22,775 bases of DNA, taken from contig JAKSPZ010000001.1 in assembly GCA_024404395.1 (NCBI GenBank), positions 1 to 22,775 on the forward strand. Direction: 5' to 3'. Positions 6,028 to 14,187 of this stretch are shown one piece after another. The position numbers and the translations under genes are program-made. The notes beneath the pieces were generated by a model. That model was given only the letters and a program-made list of their open reading frames with translations. It made no database searches and was not told the origin of the DNA. The stretch's first letter is position 1, and the number at the start of each line of letters is the position of its first letter. Source of the DNA: Clostridia bacterium (GTDB taxonomy: Bacteria > Bacillota > Clostridia > Christensenellales > Aristaeellaceae).

Positions 6028-6714
6028 ATGGCTTTGATAATGGAACAGATGCCCATCGTCCTGCGTTCGCTGAACGTGGGCTTTCTGCAGACACTGAAGC
6101 TGTTCATCGTGACGTTGATCGGCGCGCTGCCGCTGGGTCTGGTCATTTCCTTTGGCTCCATGTCGAAGGTCAGCCCGCTGCGCTGGCTGACCCGCTTCGT
6201 CATCTGGGTCGTTCGCGGCACCCCGCTGATGATCCAGCTGCTCATCATCTACTATTTCCCCGGACTGGTCCTCAAGAAGCCCATCTGGGGCGGCGGTGAA
6301 GCAGGTCGATTCCTGGCGGCGTCCGTGTCTTTCATCCTGAACTATGCCTGCTATTTCGCCGAGATCTACCGCGGCGGCATCCAGAGCATCTCCAAGGGAC
6401 AGACCGAGGCAGGTCTGGTGCTGGGTATGACCCGCGGCCAGATCTTCTTCCGCGTGACCCTGCTGCAGATGATCAAGCGCATCGTGCCGCCCATCTCCAA
6501 CGAGATCATCACGCTGGTCAAGGACACTTCTCTGGCGCGCATCATCGCACTGCAGGAGATCATCTGGGCAGGTCAGGCGTTCCTGAAGGGCTCTCAGGGC
6601 ATTTCGGGCGCCATCTGGCCGCTGTTCTTCACGGCGGTGTATTACCTGCTGTTCAGCGGTCTGCTGACTATTATCCTGGGCGGTCTGGAGCGCAAGCTCG
6701 ACTACTTTAAGTGA
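6028..6714 (+). CDS. Polar amino-acid-type ABC transporter, permease
   Basis: 228 residues; AAGGAG ribosome binding site 9 bases ahead of the start. It has several membrane segments (about 18-42, 53-75, 90-110, 190-218) and the HisM/GlnP-family cytoplasmic EAA loop: E-I-Y-R-G-G-I-Q-S-I, G-Q-x-E-A-G-x-x-L-G-M. A conserved T-L-V-K-D-T-S-L segment follows, also typical of polar amino acid permeases. A single permease gene implies a homodimer. It sits between the binding-protein and ATPase genes, 15 bases ahead of the latter, so the three make one transporter. The loop Y-Y-F-P-G-L-V-L-K-K-P after the second segment is characteristic of clostridial members. Confidence 0.93.
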   Translation: MALIMEQMPIVLRSLNVGFLQTLKLFIVTLIGALPLGLVISFGSMSKVSPLRWLTRFVIWVVRGTPLMIQLLIIYYFPGLVLKKPIWGGGEAGRFLAASVSFILNYACYFAEIYRGGIQSISKGQTEAGLVLGMTRGQIFFRVTLLQMIKRIVPPISNEIITLVKDTSLARIIALQEIIWAGQAFLKGSQGISGAIWPLFFTAVYYLLFSGLLTIILGGLERKLDYFK

Positions 6715-6729
6715 GGAGGGGGAGAGAAT

Positions 6730-7518
<789 letters not shown>

Positions 7519-7523
7519 CACAC

Positions 7524-7554
7524 AAAAAACCCGCCGAAAATACGGCGGGTTTTT
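7524..7554 (+). terminator. Intrinsic terminator of the ABC operon
   Basis: Perfect 12-bp stem AAAAACCCGCCG (7525-7536) / CGGCGGGTTTTT (7543-7554) with loop AAAATA. A strong rho-independent terminator directly after the ATPase gene. Confidence 0.93.
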
Positions 7555-7581
7555 AACATACTGTTTACTGTTATGACACAA

Positions 7582-7609
7582 TTGATATCACCTCAATGTA
7601 GCCTAATAT
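7582..7609 (+). promoter_or_regulatory. Candidate promoter of the deacetylase operon
   Basis: -35 TTGATA (7582-7587), 16-base spacer, -10 TAATAT (7604-7609). An 8-bp palindrome TGATATCA overlaps the -35. This puts the transcript start near 7616, close to an AAAAAGGA purine run (7614-7621). Confidence 0.4.
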
Positions 7610-7676
7610 GTAGAAAAAGGATCACTGAAAGAACAAGAAGGCAAAACGTCGGCAGATCAAGCGCAGAAGACGCAAT

Positions 7677-8819
7677 ATGACCCCCGTGTTGATGGCATGT
7701 ATCTGTATCGTTATTCTTGCCATCGTGGTGCTCGTCCTGTGGCTCAAGGTCAGCGGTATGGAGCAGTTGCCCCAGCCTCAGAATCAGCCTCAGGTGATCC
7801 TCACCCTGCCGCCCACGGAGACGCCCGTCCCCACCGAGGCACCCACTGCGGAGCCTGTTGTGGAGGAGGCGACGCCCGAGCCTACCGAGGCGCCCGCAGA
7901 GGAACTGACCTTCGGCGGATTGGCCATGACCTATGAGTATCTGCCCGTTATCCATTCCGGTCCCTCCGACAGCCGACGCGTCGCCATCACGGTCGACGAC
8001 TGCTTCCAGCTGGAGAACATGAAGACCATCGCCAGTCTGGCTTACCAGAAGGGCGGTCGCCTGACTTTCTTCCCCATCGGTGAGAACATCGTCAAGCCCG
8101 GCATGGCGGACATCCTGAAGACGCTGGTCGCCAACGGCTTCGAGATCGAGAACCATACCTACGGTCACGAGCGCATCTTCCGCATGGAGCATGCCGAGAT
8201 GGCGTCTCAGATCTGGAACAACACTTACGCCCTTGCCCACGCGCTGGGTGTGTACTATCATCCCCACTTCTTCCGCTTCATGGGCGGCGACGGCGAATAT
8301 GACCAGCGCAGCCACGACTATTTGAAGCAGCTGGGCTATGTCGGCGTTGCGGACTGGTCCATCTCCGGTTCCGACGCCACTCAGGAGATGCTGATGAACG
8401 CGCTGAAGCCCGGCGCCATCTTCCTCTTCCACACCACCGACCGCGATACCGAGATGCTCAAGTGGTTCATCCCGTACTGCGTGGAACAGGGCTACGAGCT
8501 GGTGACCATGAACACTCTGCTGGGCTATCCCGAGAACGAGATGACCGATATTTCCACCCTGCCCGCCGGCGTCCCCGCGCCCCGCGAGTACACCGTTGAG
8601 TACATCACCCAGAAGCCCGGCGACTACTCCTGGTCCGTGGTGCTCATCCAGCGCCGACTGGTGGAACTGGGCTACCTCACCGACACCAACGGCAAGGCTT
8701 GCGACGGTGTTTACGGCAACGGTACCGCCGAGGCGGTCCGCCGCTTCCAGGGCGACAACGGTCTGCTCATGACCGGTGAAGCCGATCCCGACACCCAGAA
8801 GAAGCTCCTGGAGGGCTGA
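7677..8819 (+). CDS. NodB-type polysaccharide deacetylase with C-terminal peptidoglycan-binding domain
   Basis: 380 residues from the first ATG. Order: membrane anchor (about 5-23), Pro/Thr/Glu-rich wall-spanning linker (about 38-75), NodB-fold catalytic domain (about 95-285), and a PG_binding_1 domain (about 315-380: I-Q-R-R-L-x-x-L-G-Y, D-G-x-Y-G-x-x-T-x-x-A-V-R-R-F-Q). Catalytic motifs: V-D-D-C with Asp107 and Asp108, and H-T-Y-G-H with the metal ligands His160 and His164. The usual D-D-G and R-x-P are replaced by D-D-C and R-F-M, so the site is atypical. It probably trims N-acetyl groups of peptidoglycan outside the membrane. The start is doubtful: this ATG has no SD, and the in-frame codons just upstream (7629-7676) read as a basic stretch (K-N-K-K-A-K-R-R-Q-I-K-R-R-R-R-N) with no start codon. 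Confidence 0.87.
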   Translation: MTPVLMACICIVILAIVVLVLWLKVSGMEQLPQPQNQPQVILTLPPTETPVPTEAPTAEPVVEEATPEPTEAPAEELTFGGLAMTYEYLPVIHSGPSDSRRVAITVDDCFQLENMKTIASLAYQKGGRLTFFPIGENIVKPGMADILKTLVANGFEIENHTYGHERIFRMEHAEMASQIWNNTYALAHALGVYYHPHFFRFMGGDGEYDQRSHDYLKQLGYVGVADWSISGSDATQEMLMNALKPGAIFLFHTTDRDTEMLKWFIPYCVEQGYELVTMNTLLGYPENEMTDISTLPAGVPAPREYTVEYITQKPGDYSWSVVLIQRRLVELGYLTDTNGKACDGVYGNGTAEAVRRFQGDNGLLMTGEADPDTQKKLLEG

Positions 8820-8821
8820 GC

Positions 8822-9040
8822 GTGAAAGAATATGAAGTCATGATCGAATCGATCAACCCCTGCGGCGGCGCGAGACACGCCATCAAAGAGTTCGTGGACG
8901 TTGAGACTGATTCGCCCGAGGCTTATGTCCGCAGCAACAGCCCGTTCCCCGTCATGGAGATCACCGCCAACGCCGACGGTGACACGGTCATCATCACAGG
9001 CAATGACGCGGGCTACCGCAAGAAGTACACCTTTTCCTGA
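8822..9040 (+). CDS. Small unknown protein with V-E-T-D-S-P-E motif (paralogue of 19237-19464)
   Basis: 72 residues with a GTG start 2 bases after the deacetylase stop; GGAGGG inside the end of the deacetylase gene is its ribosome binding site, so the two are coupled. It has no signal peptide or membrane segment. I know no function. It aligns along its length with the last gene of the metal locus: Y-E-V-M-x-E at the N-terminus, N-x-C-G, F-x-x-V-E-T-D-S-P-E-x-x-V-R, then E-I-T, D-G-x, and a C-terminal (Y/L)-R-(K/H)-(K/R)-(Y/F). A single Cys (Cys14) in the C-G pair is kept in both. The pattern suggests a small beta-rich fold. A metal-related role is possible only by its paralogue's context; here it travels with a cell-wall enzyme. 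Confidence 0.8.
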   Translation: MKEYEVMIESINPCGGARHAIKEFVDVETDSPEAYVRSNSPFPVMEITANADGDTVIITGNDAGYRKKYTFS

Positions 9041-9045
9041 TAATC

Positions 9046-9078
9046 AGCGCTGCATACTTGCTATGTAGCGCTTTCTTT
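9046..9078 (+). terminator. Intrinsic terminator after the small coupled gene
   Basis: 11-bp stem with one G-T pair: AGCGCTGCATA (9046-9056) / TATGTAGCGCT (9062-9072), loop CTTGC, followed by TTCTTT. Confidence 0.8.
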
Positions 9079-9111
9079 ATACGATTATTGTCGCATATTC
9101 CGCACACATTT

Positions 9112-9144
9112 CCGAATGTTCTGTCAAATTGGTAGGGTATAATG
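9112..9144 (+). promoter_or_regulatory. Promoter of the L,D-transpeptidase gene
   Basis: Consensus -10 TATAAT (9138-9143) without a good -35. Upstream lie CCGAAT (9112-9117) and TGTCAAATT (9122-9130), the latter 7 bases before TATAATG, as in the esterase operon promoter at 1849-1880. Confidence 0.55.
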
Positions 9145-9181
9145 TATTCACCAAACCATCCGAATCAAGGAGTGGCAGAAC

Positions 9182-10285
9182 ATGAAGAAACGCATCGTTG
9201 CATGGCTTCTGGTCATGATGCTGATCATATCCGCCTGTCCCGCCATGGCGGCCAAGGCGACCATAAAATTCCCCATTCAGGTGGGCATGCTGCACGTGGG
9301 CGATTCCGTCACCCTGACGCCGAAGCTCCGCAATGTCCGCATGCGCGACCTGCGATGGGCCTCCTCCGATCCCACCGTGGCGACCATGAACGGCAATCGC
9401 CTGACCGCGGTGAAGGAGGGCATCGCTATCGTCGGCGCATGGGGCAAGGGTGCCACCGCTTTCTGCGGCGTGGTCGTCCTGCCGAACGCCATCGATCTGG
9501 CGGTCGGTGATACCTACAGCCTCCCCGCCAACGGCTACCTGCAGTATGCCTCCAAGGACAGCAATATCGCCACCATCGACGCAAACGGCGTTGTGGCGGG
9601 CATGTCCGCGGGCTCCACGCTGGTGGGTATCAAGTTCGGCAAGGCCATCGGCACGGTGATCGTCAACGTCTACGGCGGCTCCGCGCCTTCTGTCGAGACC
9701 CCTGCGGTGACGCAGTCCGCCGCCGCGTCTCTGCCCTGCGCCTCCGAGACCAACAAGATCGTCCTCGTCGAGTACGCGGGCAACGCCAAGGCCACGGTGT
9801 CCTTCCATGAGTGCATCAACGGCGTCTGGACGGAGCTCGGCCGCACGGGCGGCTACGTGGGCCTCAACGGCATCGACAAGACCCGTGAGGGCGACAAGCG
9901 CACGCCTACGGGCACCTTCAACCTCACCACGCCCTTCGGCATCGCCGACGATCCCGGCGCGGCACAGCCCTATCTGAAGGTCACCAAGTACCATTACTGG
10001 TGCGGTTCCTCCGGCTCCGAGTATTACAATCAGCTGGTGGATACCCGCATCGTGTCCCGCATGTGCACCTCCGATGACGAGCACCTCATCGACTACGGCG
10101 GATACTACGATTACGGCATGTTCATCGATTACAACGTGTCGGGCACCGCGGGTCTGGGCTCCTGCATCTTCATCCACTGCATGGGCGGCAAGGCCAGCAC
10201 CAACGGCTGTATCGCCATCCCCAAGGACTATATGAAGACCCTCATCCGCTGGGCGGGTCCCAACACCAAGATCGTCATCCGCTGA
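9182..10285 (+). CDS. Secreted L,D-transpeptidase (YkuD) with two Ig-like (BIG2) repeats
   Basis: 367 residues; AAGGAG lies about 11 bases ahead of the start. Signal peptide 1 to about 23 with an A-M-A signal peptidase I site. Two bacterial Ig-like repeats follow (about 25-100 and 100-165), each with the V-A-T / I-A-T-(M/I)-(N/D)-x-N-G signature. After a short Ala/Ser/Pro linker comes a YkuD catalytic domain (about 190-367): G-x-x-K-T-R-E-G-D-K-R-T-P-T-G-T-F, I-H with His332, and S-T-N-G-C-I-A-I-P with catalytic Cys343. It should form 3-3 cross-links or attach proteins to peptidoglycan outside the membrane, with the Ig-like repeats as spacers or wall-binding modules. It has its own promoter and lies among other wall genes. 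Confidence 0.92.
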   Translation: MKKRIVAWLLVMMLIISACPAMAAKATIKFPIQVGMLHVGDSVTLTPKLRNVRMRDLRWASSDPTVATMNGNRLTAVKEGIAIVGAWGKGATAFCGVVVLPNAIDLAVGDTYSLPANGYLQYASKDSNIATIDANGVVAGMSAGSTLVGIKFGKAIGTVIVNVYGGSAPSVETPAVTQSAAASLPCASETNKIVLVEYAGNAKATVSFHECINGVWTELGRTGGYVGLNGIDKTREGDKRTPTGTFNLTTPFGIADDPGAAQPYLKVTKYHYWCGSSGSEYYNQLVDTRIVSRMCTSDDEHLIDYGGYYDYGMFIDYNVSGTAGLGSCIFIHCMGGKASTNGCIAIPKDYMKTLIRWAGPNTKIVIR

Positions 10286-10317
10286 CCGCCGTACCATCGA
10301 TAATTTACACAACGGCG

Positions 10318-10347
10318 TTGACAAACATCCCGTTTCGGTTGTAGTAT
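10318..10347 (+). promoter_or_regulatory. Promoter of the EamA transporter gene
   Basis: -35 TTGACA (10318-10323), 18-base spacer, -10 TAGTAT (10342-10347). The start codon is about 28 bases past the -10. Confidence 0.65.
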
Positions 10348-10375
10348 GCAACTATCATCGATACGGGGTGTTTTT

Positions 10376-11194
10376 ATGTCTGAAAATCGTAAGGGCGCGC
10401 TTTTCGTCGCGCTGGCGGCGATCTCCTGGAGTTTTGCGGGGGTATTGTGCAAGTACCTGCCCTGGAGCTCTCTGACCTTAAACGGCTTCAGAAACCTCGT
10501 GGCGACGATCCTGCTGATCATCTCCCGCGGCACATGGAAGGTGAAGCTCTCCAAGGGCAACTGTCTGGGTGCGCTGGGCGTCATGGGCACTTCCCTGACC
10601 TTCATGCTGTCCACCAAGATCACCAGTGCCGCCAATGCCATAGTCATTCAGTATGCCATGCCCGTCTTCGTGGTGCTGTTCTGCTGGCTGTTCTACAAGC
10701 AGGTGCCCACCAAGGGGAACATCATCACCGTGCTCGTCATCCTCTTCGGCGTTTTCCTGTGTTCCGCGGAGGGCATGGGCAACGGCGCCATCGTAGGCGA
10801 CCTGCTGGCGCTGGTCTCGGCGGTCACCTTCGCCCTCGTGTTCTTCTGCTCCAAATTGCCCGATACGGACGCGCAGAGCTATTCCTATCTGGGTCTCATC
10901 CTCGGCATTCCCTTCAGTCTCGCAGCGTTCTGGGATCCCAATTTTGTGATCGCGCCGCAGTATGTCCTGAGTGTGGTGGGCATGGGCTTTGCGCTGGCTT
11001 TCGGCTATATCTTCATCGCCAAGGGACTGTCCCGCACCTCGCCTCTGACGGCGGCGATCCTCGCGAACATCGAGCCCGTGCTCAATCCCGTGTGGGTCTT
11101 CCTGTTCCTGGGCGACGCGCCCGGGGTGCTGACCATCGTCGGCGCCGCCATCGTCCTGATCACCGCGACGATCTACTCCGTCAAAAGCAAATAA
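10376..11194 (+). CDS. EamA/DMT-family transporter
   Basis: 272 residues, starting at the ATG at 10376. The start is preferred to an in-frame ATG at 10346, which lies on the promoter's -10; a weak GGGGTG precedes it. About ten membrane segments are arranged as two EamA repeats (about 8-130 and 140-270). Typical marks are A-A-I-S-W-S-F-A-G-V near the N-terminus, the A-x-x-I-x-Y-x-x-P-V-F-V segment closing the first repeat, and the P-L-T-A-A-I-L-A-N-I-E-P-V-L-N-P-V-W segment in the second. The family exports metabolites, amino acids or drugs; the substrate cannot be told. It is monocistronic and followed by a bidirectional terminator. Confidence 0.93.
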   Translation: MSENRKGALFVALAAISWSFAGVLCKYLPWSSLTLNGFRNLVATILLIISRGTWKVKLSKGNCLGALGVMGTSLTFMLSTKITSAANAIVIQYAMPVFVVLFCWLFYKQVPTKGNIITVLVILFGVFLCSAEGMGNGAIVGDLLALVSAVTFALVFFCSKLPDTDAQSYSYLGLILGIPFSLAAFWDPNFVIAPQYVLSVVGMGFALAFGYIFIAKGLSRTSPLTAAILANIEPVLNPVWVFLFLGDAPGVLTIVGAAIVLITATIYSVKSK

Positions 11195-11196
11195 AT

Positions 11197-11225
11197 AAAA
11201 GCACCGAGCGATCGGTGCTTTTTTT
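11197..11225. terminator. Bidirectional terminator between EamA and hydrolase genes
   Basis: Perfect 11-bp stem AAAAGCACCGA (11197-11207) / TCGGTGCTTTT (11212-11222) with a GCGA tetraloop. There is a T run on the plus side and an A run for the minus-strand gene that ends at 11231. Confidence 0.92.
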
Positions 11226-11230
11226 GTGCC

Positions 11231-11989
11231 TCAAATGACGATGGTCTCGCCGTAACGGGGTGTGACGGCGTTCACGCCTTCGAGCTTCGGCGGCGGGCAG
11301 AAGTGTGACATGGGCGGGAAGGCGTTGTCGAAGTGGGTGAACATGACCTGCTTCGGCTTCAGCACAGCCAGTGCCTTGCGGCATTCGGCGGGGATGTCCG
11401 CGGCGCCCTGCACGGGCAGGCATAGTAAGTCCGCGCCGATAGGGTAGGTCTCGCCCTCGGCGATGCCAAGAGAGCCCATCACGCCCACGGTCTTGCCTTC
11501 GGCGCTGACGGTGTAATACAGCGTCTGTCCGCCTTCGGGCATGGACAGATGCTGCGCCAGGATCTTTACCAGATTAGGAAAATAGCGGATGATGTCGAAG
11601 GAGCAGACGGTCTTCAGCGCCAGTTTCCGCCCGGGAACGGCGTGTTTGCCGCGATAGATGCGAACGGTCATGCCGCCGATCTCAAGCGTCTGCCCGTCGG
11701 CAATCGTTGTCAGCCGATCGTCCGCGCCCCACTTCTTCTCGTAATTCGCCTTTGCCACACTGCCCAGCCACACCCGCGTCCTGTGAGCGGCATCCGCCTT
11801 CAGCAGGTCGGGGACGGTGAGCAGGTGATCGAAATGCCCGTGGGTGAGGATGATGTCATCCACGCCCTTGTAGTCATCGAGGGAATTGGGATTGGTGGCG
11901 TGGGGGAACTGCAGGAAAGGATCGAACAGGACCGCGCCAGATGCGCTTTCGATCTTCACGGACGCTGTGCCGAGCCATGTGACTTTCAT
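11231..11989 (-). CDS. Metallo-beta-lactamase-fold hydrolase
   Basis: 252 residues; SD GGAGGG (complement of 11995-12000) lies 6 bases ahead of the start. It begins M-K-V-T-W-L-G-T-A-S-V and has the family metal motif T-H-G-H-F-D-H, with His50, His52, Asp54 and His55. The open N-terminus (W-L-G-T-A-S-V-K-I-E, then L-F-D-P-F) resembles the UlaG/YtnP-like MBL proteins. It is cytoplasmic and probably binds two divalent metal ions (zinc, manganese or iron). The substrate is unknown; such proteins act on phosphodiesters, lactones or thioesters. It lies just downstream of the CapA-like gene but behind a strong terminator, so it is likely independent or depends on read-through. Confidence 0.88.
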   Translation of the reverse strand: MKVTWLGTASVKIESASGAVLFDPFLQFPHATNPNSLDDYKGVDDIILTHGHFDHLLTVPDLLKADAAHRTRVWLGSVAKANYEKKWGADDRLTTIADGQTLEIGGMTVRIYRGKHAVPGRKLALKTVCSFDIIRYFPNLVKILAQHLSMPEGGQTLYYTVSAEGKTVGVMGSLGIAEGETYPIGADLLCLPVQGAADIPAECRKALAVLKPKQVMFTHFDNAFPPMSHFCPPPKLEGVNAVTPRYGETIVI

Positions 11990-12001
11990 ATTGGCCCTCC
12001 G

Positions 12002-12030
12002 AAAAAAGGCCCTCCCTGAACGGGAGGACC
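12002..12030 (-). terminator. Intrinsic terminator of the araM-type/zinc-ribbon/capA-like operon
   Basis: On the minus strand GGTCCTCCC-GTTCA-GGGAGGGCC (one G-T pair) followed by six T. It lies directly after the CapA-like stop codon and just before the ribosome binding site of the MBL gene. Confidence 0.88.
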
Positions 12031-12038
12031 ATGCGTTT

Positions 12039-13574
12039 TTACTCGACCAGCAAACGATAATTATCGCCCATCATGGTTACGATCTCGTTGAAAGACTCGC
12101 GCATGCGGCGATAGGCGGAATCGCTCATGCCTGCGGGCGGATTGTCGTAATACTTGGCGGAAGAGAGGATCTGGACCTGATTGTCGTGGATCCAGCAGTA
12201 GGTGGGGATGTAGCCGATGTTCACCGTGGCGAAGGAGCCGTCGGGCTGTTCCTGAACGGTGAACTCAACGATGATGCCCGCGTCGGTGTACTGTACGGTG
12301 TGGCTGGACAGGAAGTTGCCCAGGGAGAAGATACAGAACACATCGCGAACGGAACCGTCCTCGTTGGTGACCTGTGCGTTGGCCATCTGCTGCACCATGT
12401 GGGAATGGCTGCCGAGGATGATGTCGGCACCCGAGGTGGCGAGACGCCAGGCGTACTTCTGCTGATTGGAGTCGGGCTCACGGACGTACTCGTCGCCCCA
12501 ATGGGGGAAGGCGATGACGACCTCGGCACCCGCCTCGCGGAGCTTGCGGATGTCACCCGCGATGTCGGACTTGTACAGATAGGGCACGCCGTAGATCTGC
12601 GCATCCTGAGAGCAGGCGCGCTCCATGGTGTTGGTGGTGTGGGTATAGGCCACAAAACCGAACTTGATGCCGCCGATCTCGTAGATGACGGGGGTGTTGC
12701 GCTCTTCCTGAGTGCGGTAGGCGCCGACGTGACCGAATTCCGCGCGCTCGACCCACTCGACGGTGTTCTTCATGCCGTCGAACCAGCGGTCCAGCATGTG
12801 GTTGTTGGCGAGGGTGACGAAGTCGTAACCCGCGTCCTTCATGGCCAGCAGCAGCGTCTCGGGGCTGTTGAACATGGGATAGCCCGAGTAGGCCTTGCCG
12901 TTGTACTTGCCGATGGTGGTCTCCAGATTGCCCATGGTGTAGTCCGCGTTGCGCAGAGAATCGCCGATGAGGGAGAAGCTGGAGGTGAAATCGTAGCCGT
13001 TGCCGTTGCCCATGGCCTTGGCCATGGCCAGCTGTTCGTCGGTGACCATGATGTCGCCCGTCACGCGGAAGCGGACGGAGCGCAGACCGTTGGCGTCCAC
13101 GGTGGTGGTGACGCTGGGCACCACGGGGATCTCGGTCACGACAGCGGGCAGTTCGCCGCCCTGATCGTCGGGCTCGGTGATCTCCGTGACGTCGGGCACA
13201 TCCTGCGGCTCGGTGTCCACAGGCGTGACGTCCTGAGGTTCAACGTCGATGGGCTCCACATCCACGGGCGCGACGTCCTGAGGCTCGGGATCCGACATGA
13301 TCGGCGCCTCGGTGACCTCCGGTGCGGGAGTGGGCGTTGCGGATACGATGACGTTGGGCTTGGGCTTGGGCTGCAGGGCGATGACCAGTATGACGGTCAG
13401 CAGAATGGCGACCGCGGCGATGACGCTGATGCCGATGATCGTCTGACGGCGGCGGCGCTGCTTCATCAGCTCGTACTGGCGGCGCGTCATCGGACGGCGC
13501 GCGGCGGACGGACCGCTCTGCGTCGGACGCTGTGGCGCTCTGCTCTGGGGTCTTCTGTTAGGGGATCGCTGCAT
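12039..13574 (-). CDS. CapA-like metallophosphatase-fold protein, membrane anchored
   Basis: 511 residues; SD GGGAGA lies about 10 bases ahead of the start. The N-terminal 44 residues are very basic (R-R-R-R at 40-43), then one membrane segment (about 45-67) puts the rest outside. Residues about 80-165 are a Pro/Asp/Glu/Val linker with repeats of E-P-Q-D-V. The catalytic domain (about 165-490) is that of the poly-gamma-glutamate protein CapA: V-T-G-D-I-M (Asp174), G-N-L-E, L-A-N-N-H-M-L-D, F-P-H-W-G-D-E-Y, G-S-H-S-H-M and S-L-G-N-F-L. CapA/PgsA takes part in poly-gamma-glutamate synthesis or anchoring, but no capB or capC is nearby, so another envelope role is as likely. It is the last gene of a three-gene operon. 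Confidence 0.9.
   Translation of the reverse strand: MQRSPNRRPQSRAPQRPTQSGPSAARRPMTRRQYELMKQRRRRQTIIGISVIAAVAILLTVILVIALQPKPKPNVIVSATPTPAPEVTEAPIMSDPEPQDVAPVDVEPIDVEPQDVTPVDTEPQDVPDVTEITEPDDQGGELPAVVTEIPVVPSVTTTVDANGLRSVRFRVTGDIMVTDEQLAMAKAMGNGNGYDFTSSFSLIGDSLRNADYTMGNLETTIGKYNGKAYSGYPMFNSPETLLLAMKDAGYDFVTLANNHMLDRWFDGMKNTVEWVERAEFGHVGAYRTQEERNTPVIYEIGGIKFGFVAYTHTTNTMERACSQDAQIYGVPYLYKSDIAGDIRKLREAGAEVVIAFPHWGDEYVREPDSNQQKYAWRLATSGADIILGSHSHMVQQMANAQVTNEDGSVRDVFCIFSLGNFLSSHTVQYTDAGIIVEFTVQEQPDGSFATVNIGYIPTYCWIHDNQVQILSSAKYYDNPPAGMSDSAYRRMRESFNEIVTMMGDNYRLLVE
13160..13300 (-). repeat. Degenerate Pro/Asp/Glu/Val repeats in the CapA-like linker
   Basis: The linker has three copies of E-P-Q-D-V interleaved with P-V-D-V/T-E-P units (protein residues about 96-128). 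At DNA level these are short imperfect direct repeats of CTGCGGCTCGG- and CACGTCC-like elements. Such acidic linkers span the cell wall. Confidence 0.6.
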
Positions 13575-13589
13575 TGCGCTAATTCTCCC

Positions 13590-14153
13590 TTATTCCTTGT
13601 CTTCGGTCTTGGCCGCGTCGTTGGCGACGGGGGTGATCTCGATGGTCTCGGTCTCTGCGGGGGCTTCGGGCTTCACGCCTTCGAAGTCATGGCCGCACAT
13701 GATGCAGAAGCGGTCCTTGCGGGGAGTGCCGCAGTTGGGGCAGAATTCCTTCTCGGGGGCTGCGGGTGCGGGAGCGGGCTCGGGCTGGGGAACTACGATC
13801 TCGGGCATCTTGGAGCCGCAGGCGGAGCAGAAGGCATTGCCGGCGGGCATGGCGGCGCCGCAGTTGGGGCACACGCGGTTGCCGCGGGCGATGTTGATCT
13901 TCTCTTCCAGAGCGGCGATGCGCTCGAGGCTGGCCTTGACGGCTTCGGCTTCGGCGTCGGGGGACTGATCGGTCTCACCGGTGTACAGCGCGTAGCTGGC
14001 GCGTCCGAGTGCGGTGAACAGCTTTTCCAGGTTGGCCTTCTCGCGCTTCAGTTCGCCATTGAGGCGGCCGACTTCGACGCCTTCCTGAGTCTTGCTTTCG
14101 ACGGAATCTGCGATCTTGGAGATGCGCTTGCCCAGATCATTGAAGAATGCCAT
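13590..14153 (-). CDS. Coiled-coil protein with two zinc ribbons, function unknown
   Basis: 187 residues; SD GGAGG lies 10 bases ahead of the start. An N-terminal helical and probably coiled-coil region (about 1-90, with L-G-K-R-I-S-K-I-A-D-S) is followed by two zinc ribbons: Cys 95, 98, 109, 112 (C-P-N-C-G / C-S-A-C-G) and Cys 138, 141, 150, 153 (C-P-N-C-G / C-I-M-C-G). An Ala/Pro linker separates them and the tail is acidic. There is no signal peptide or membrane segment. The layout matches common Firmicute zinc-ribbon proteins of unknown role, sometimes next to envelope genes. It is the middle gene of the operon, 34 bases after the AraM-type gene and 15 bases before the CapA-like gene. A scaffold or protein-protein role is only a guess. 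Confidence 0.85.
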   Translation of the reverse strand: MAFFNDLGKRISKIADSVESKTQEGVEVGRLNGELKREKANLEKLFTALGRASYALYTGETDQSPDAEAEAVKASLERIAALEEKINIARGNRVCPNCGAAMPAGNAFCSACGSKMPEIVVPQPEPAPAPAAPEKEFCPNCGTPRKDRFCIMCGHDFEGVKPEAPAETETIEITPVANDAAKTEDKE

Positions 14154-14187
14154 GATAAAATCCTCCGTTTCTTTAGTTCACGATTGA

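Noticed and set aside
7582..7590. TTGATATCA upstream of the deacetylase operon as a third member of the TTGAT...ATCAA site group.
   Set aside because: Its half-sites overlap with no 7-8 base gap, so it does not fit the geometry of the other two.
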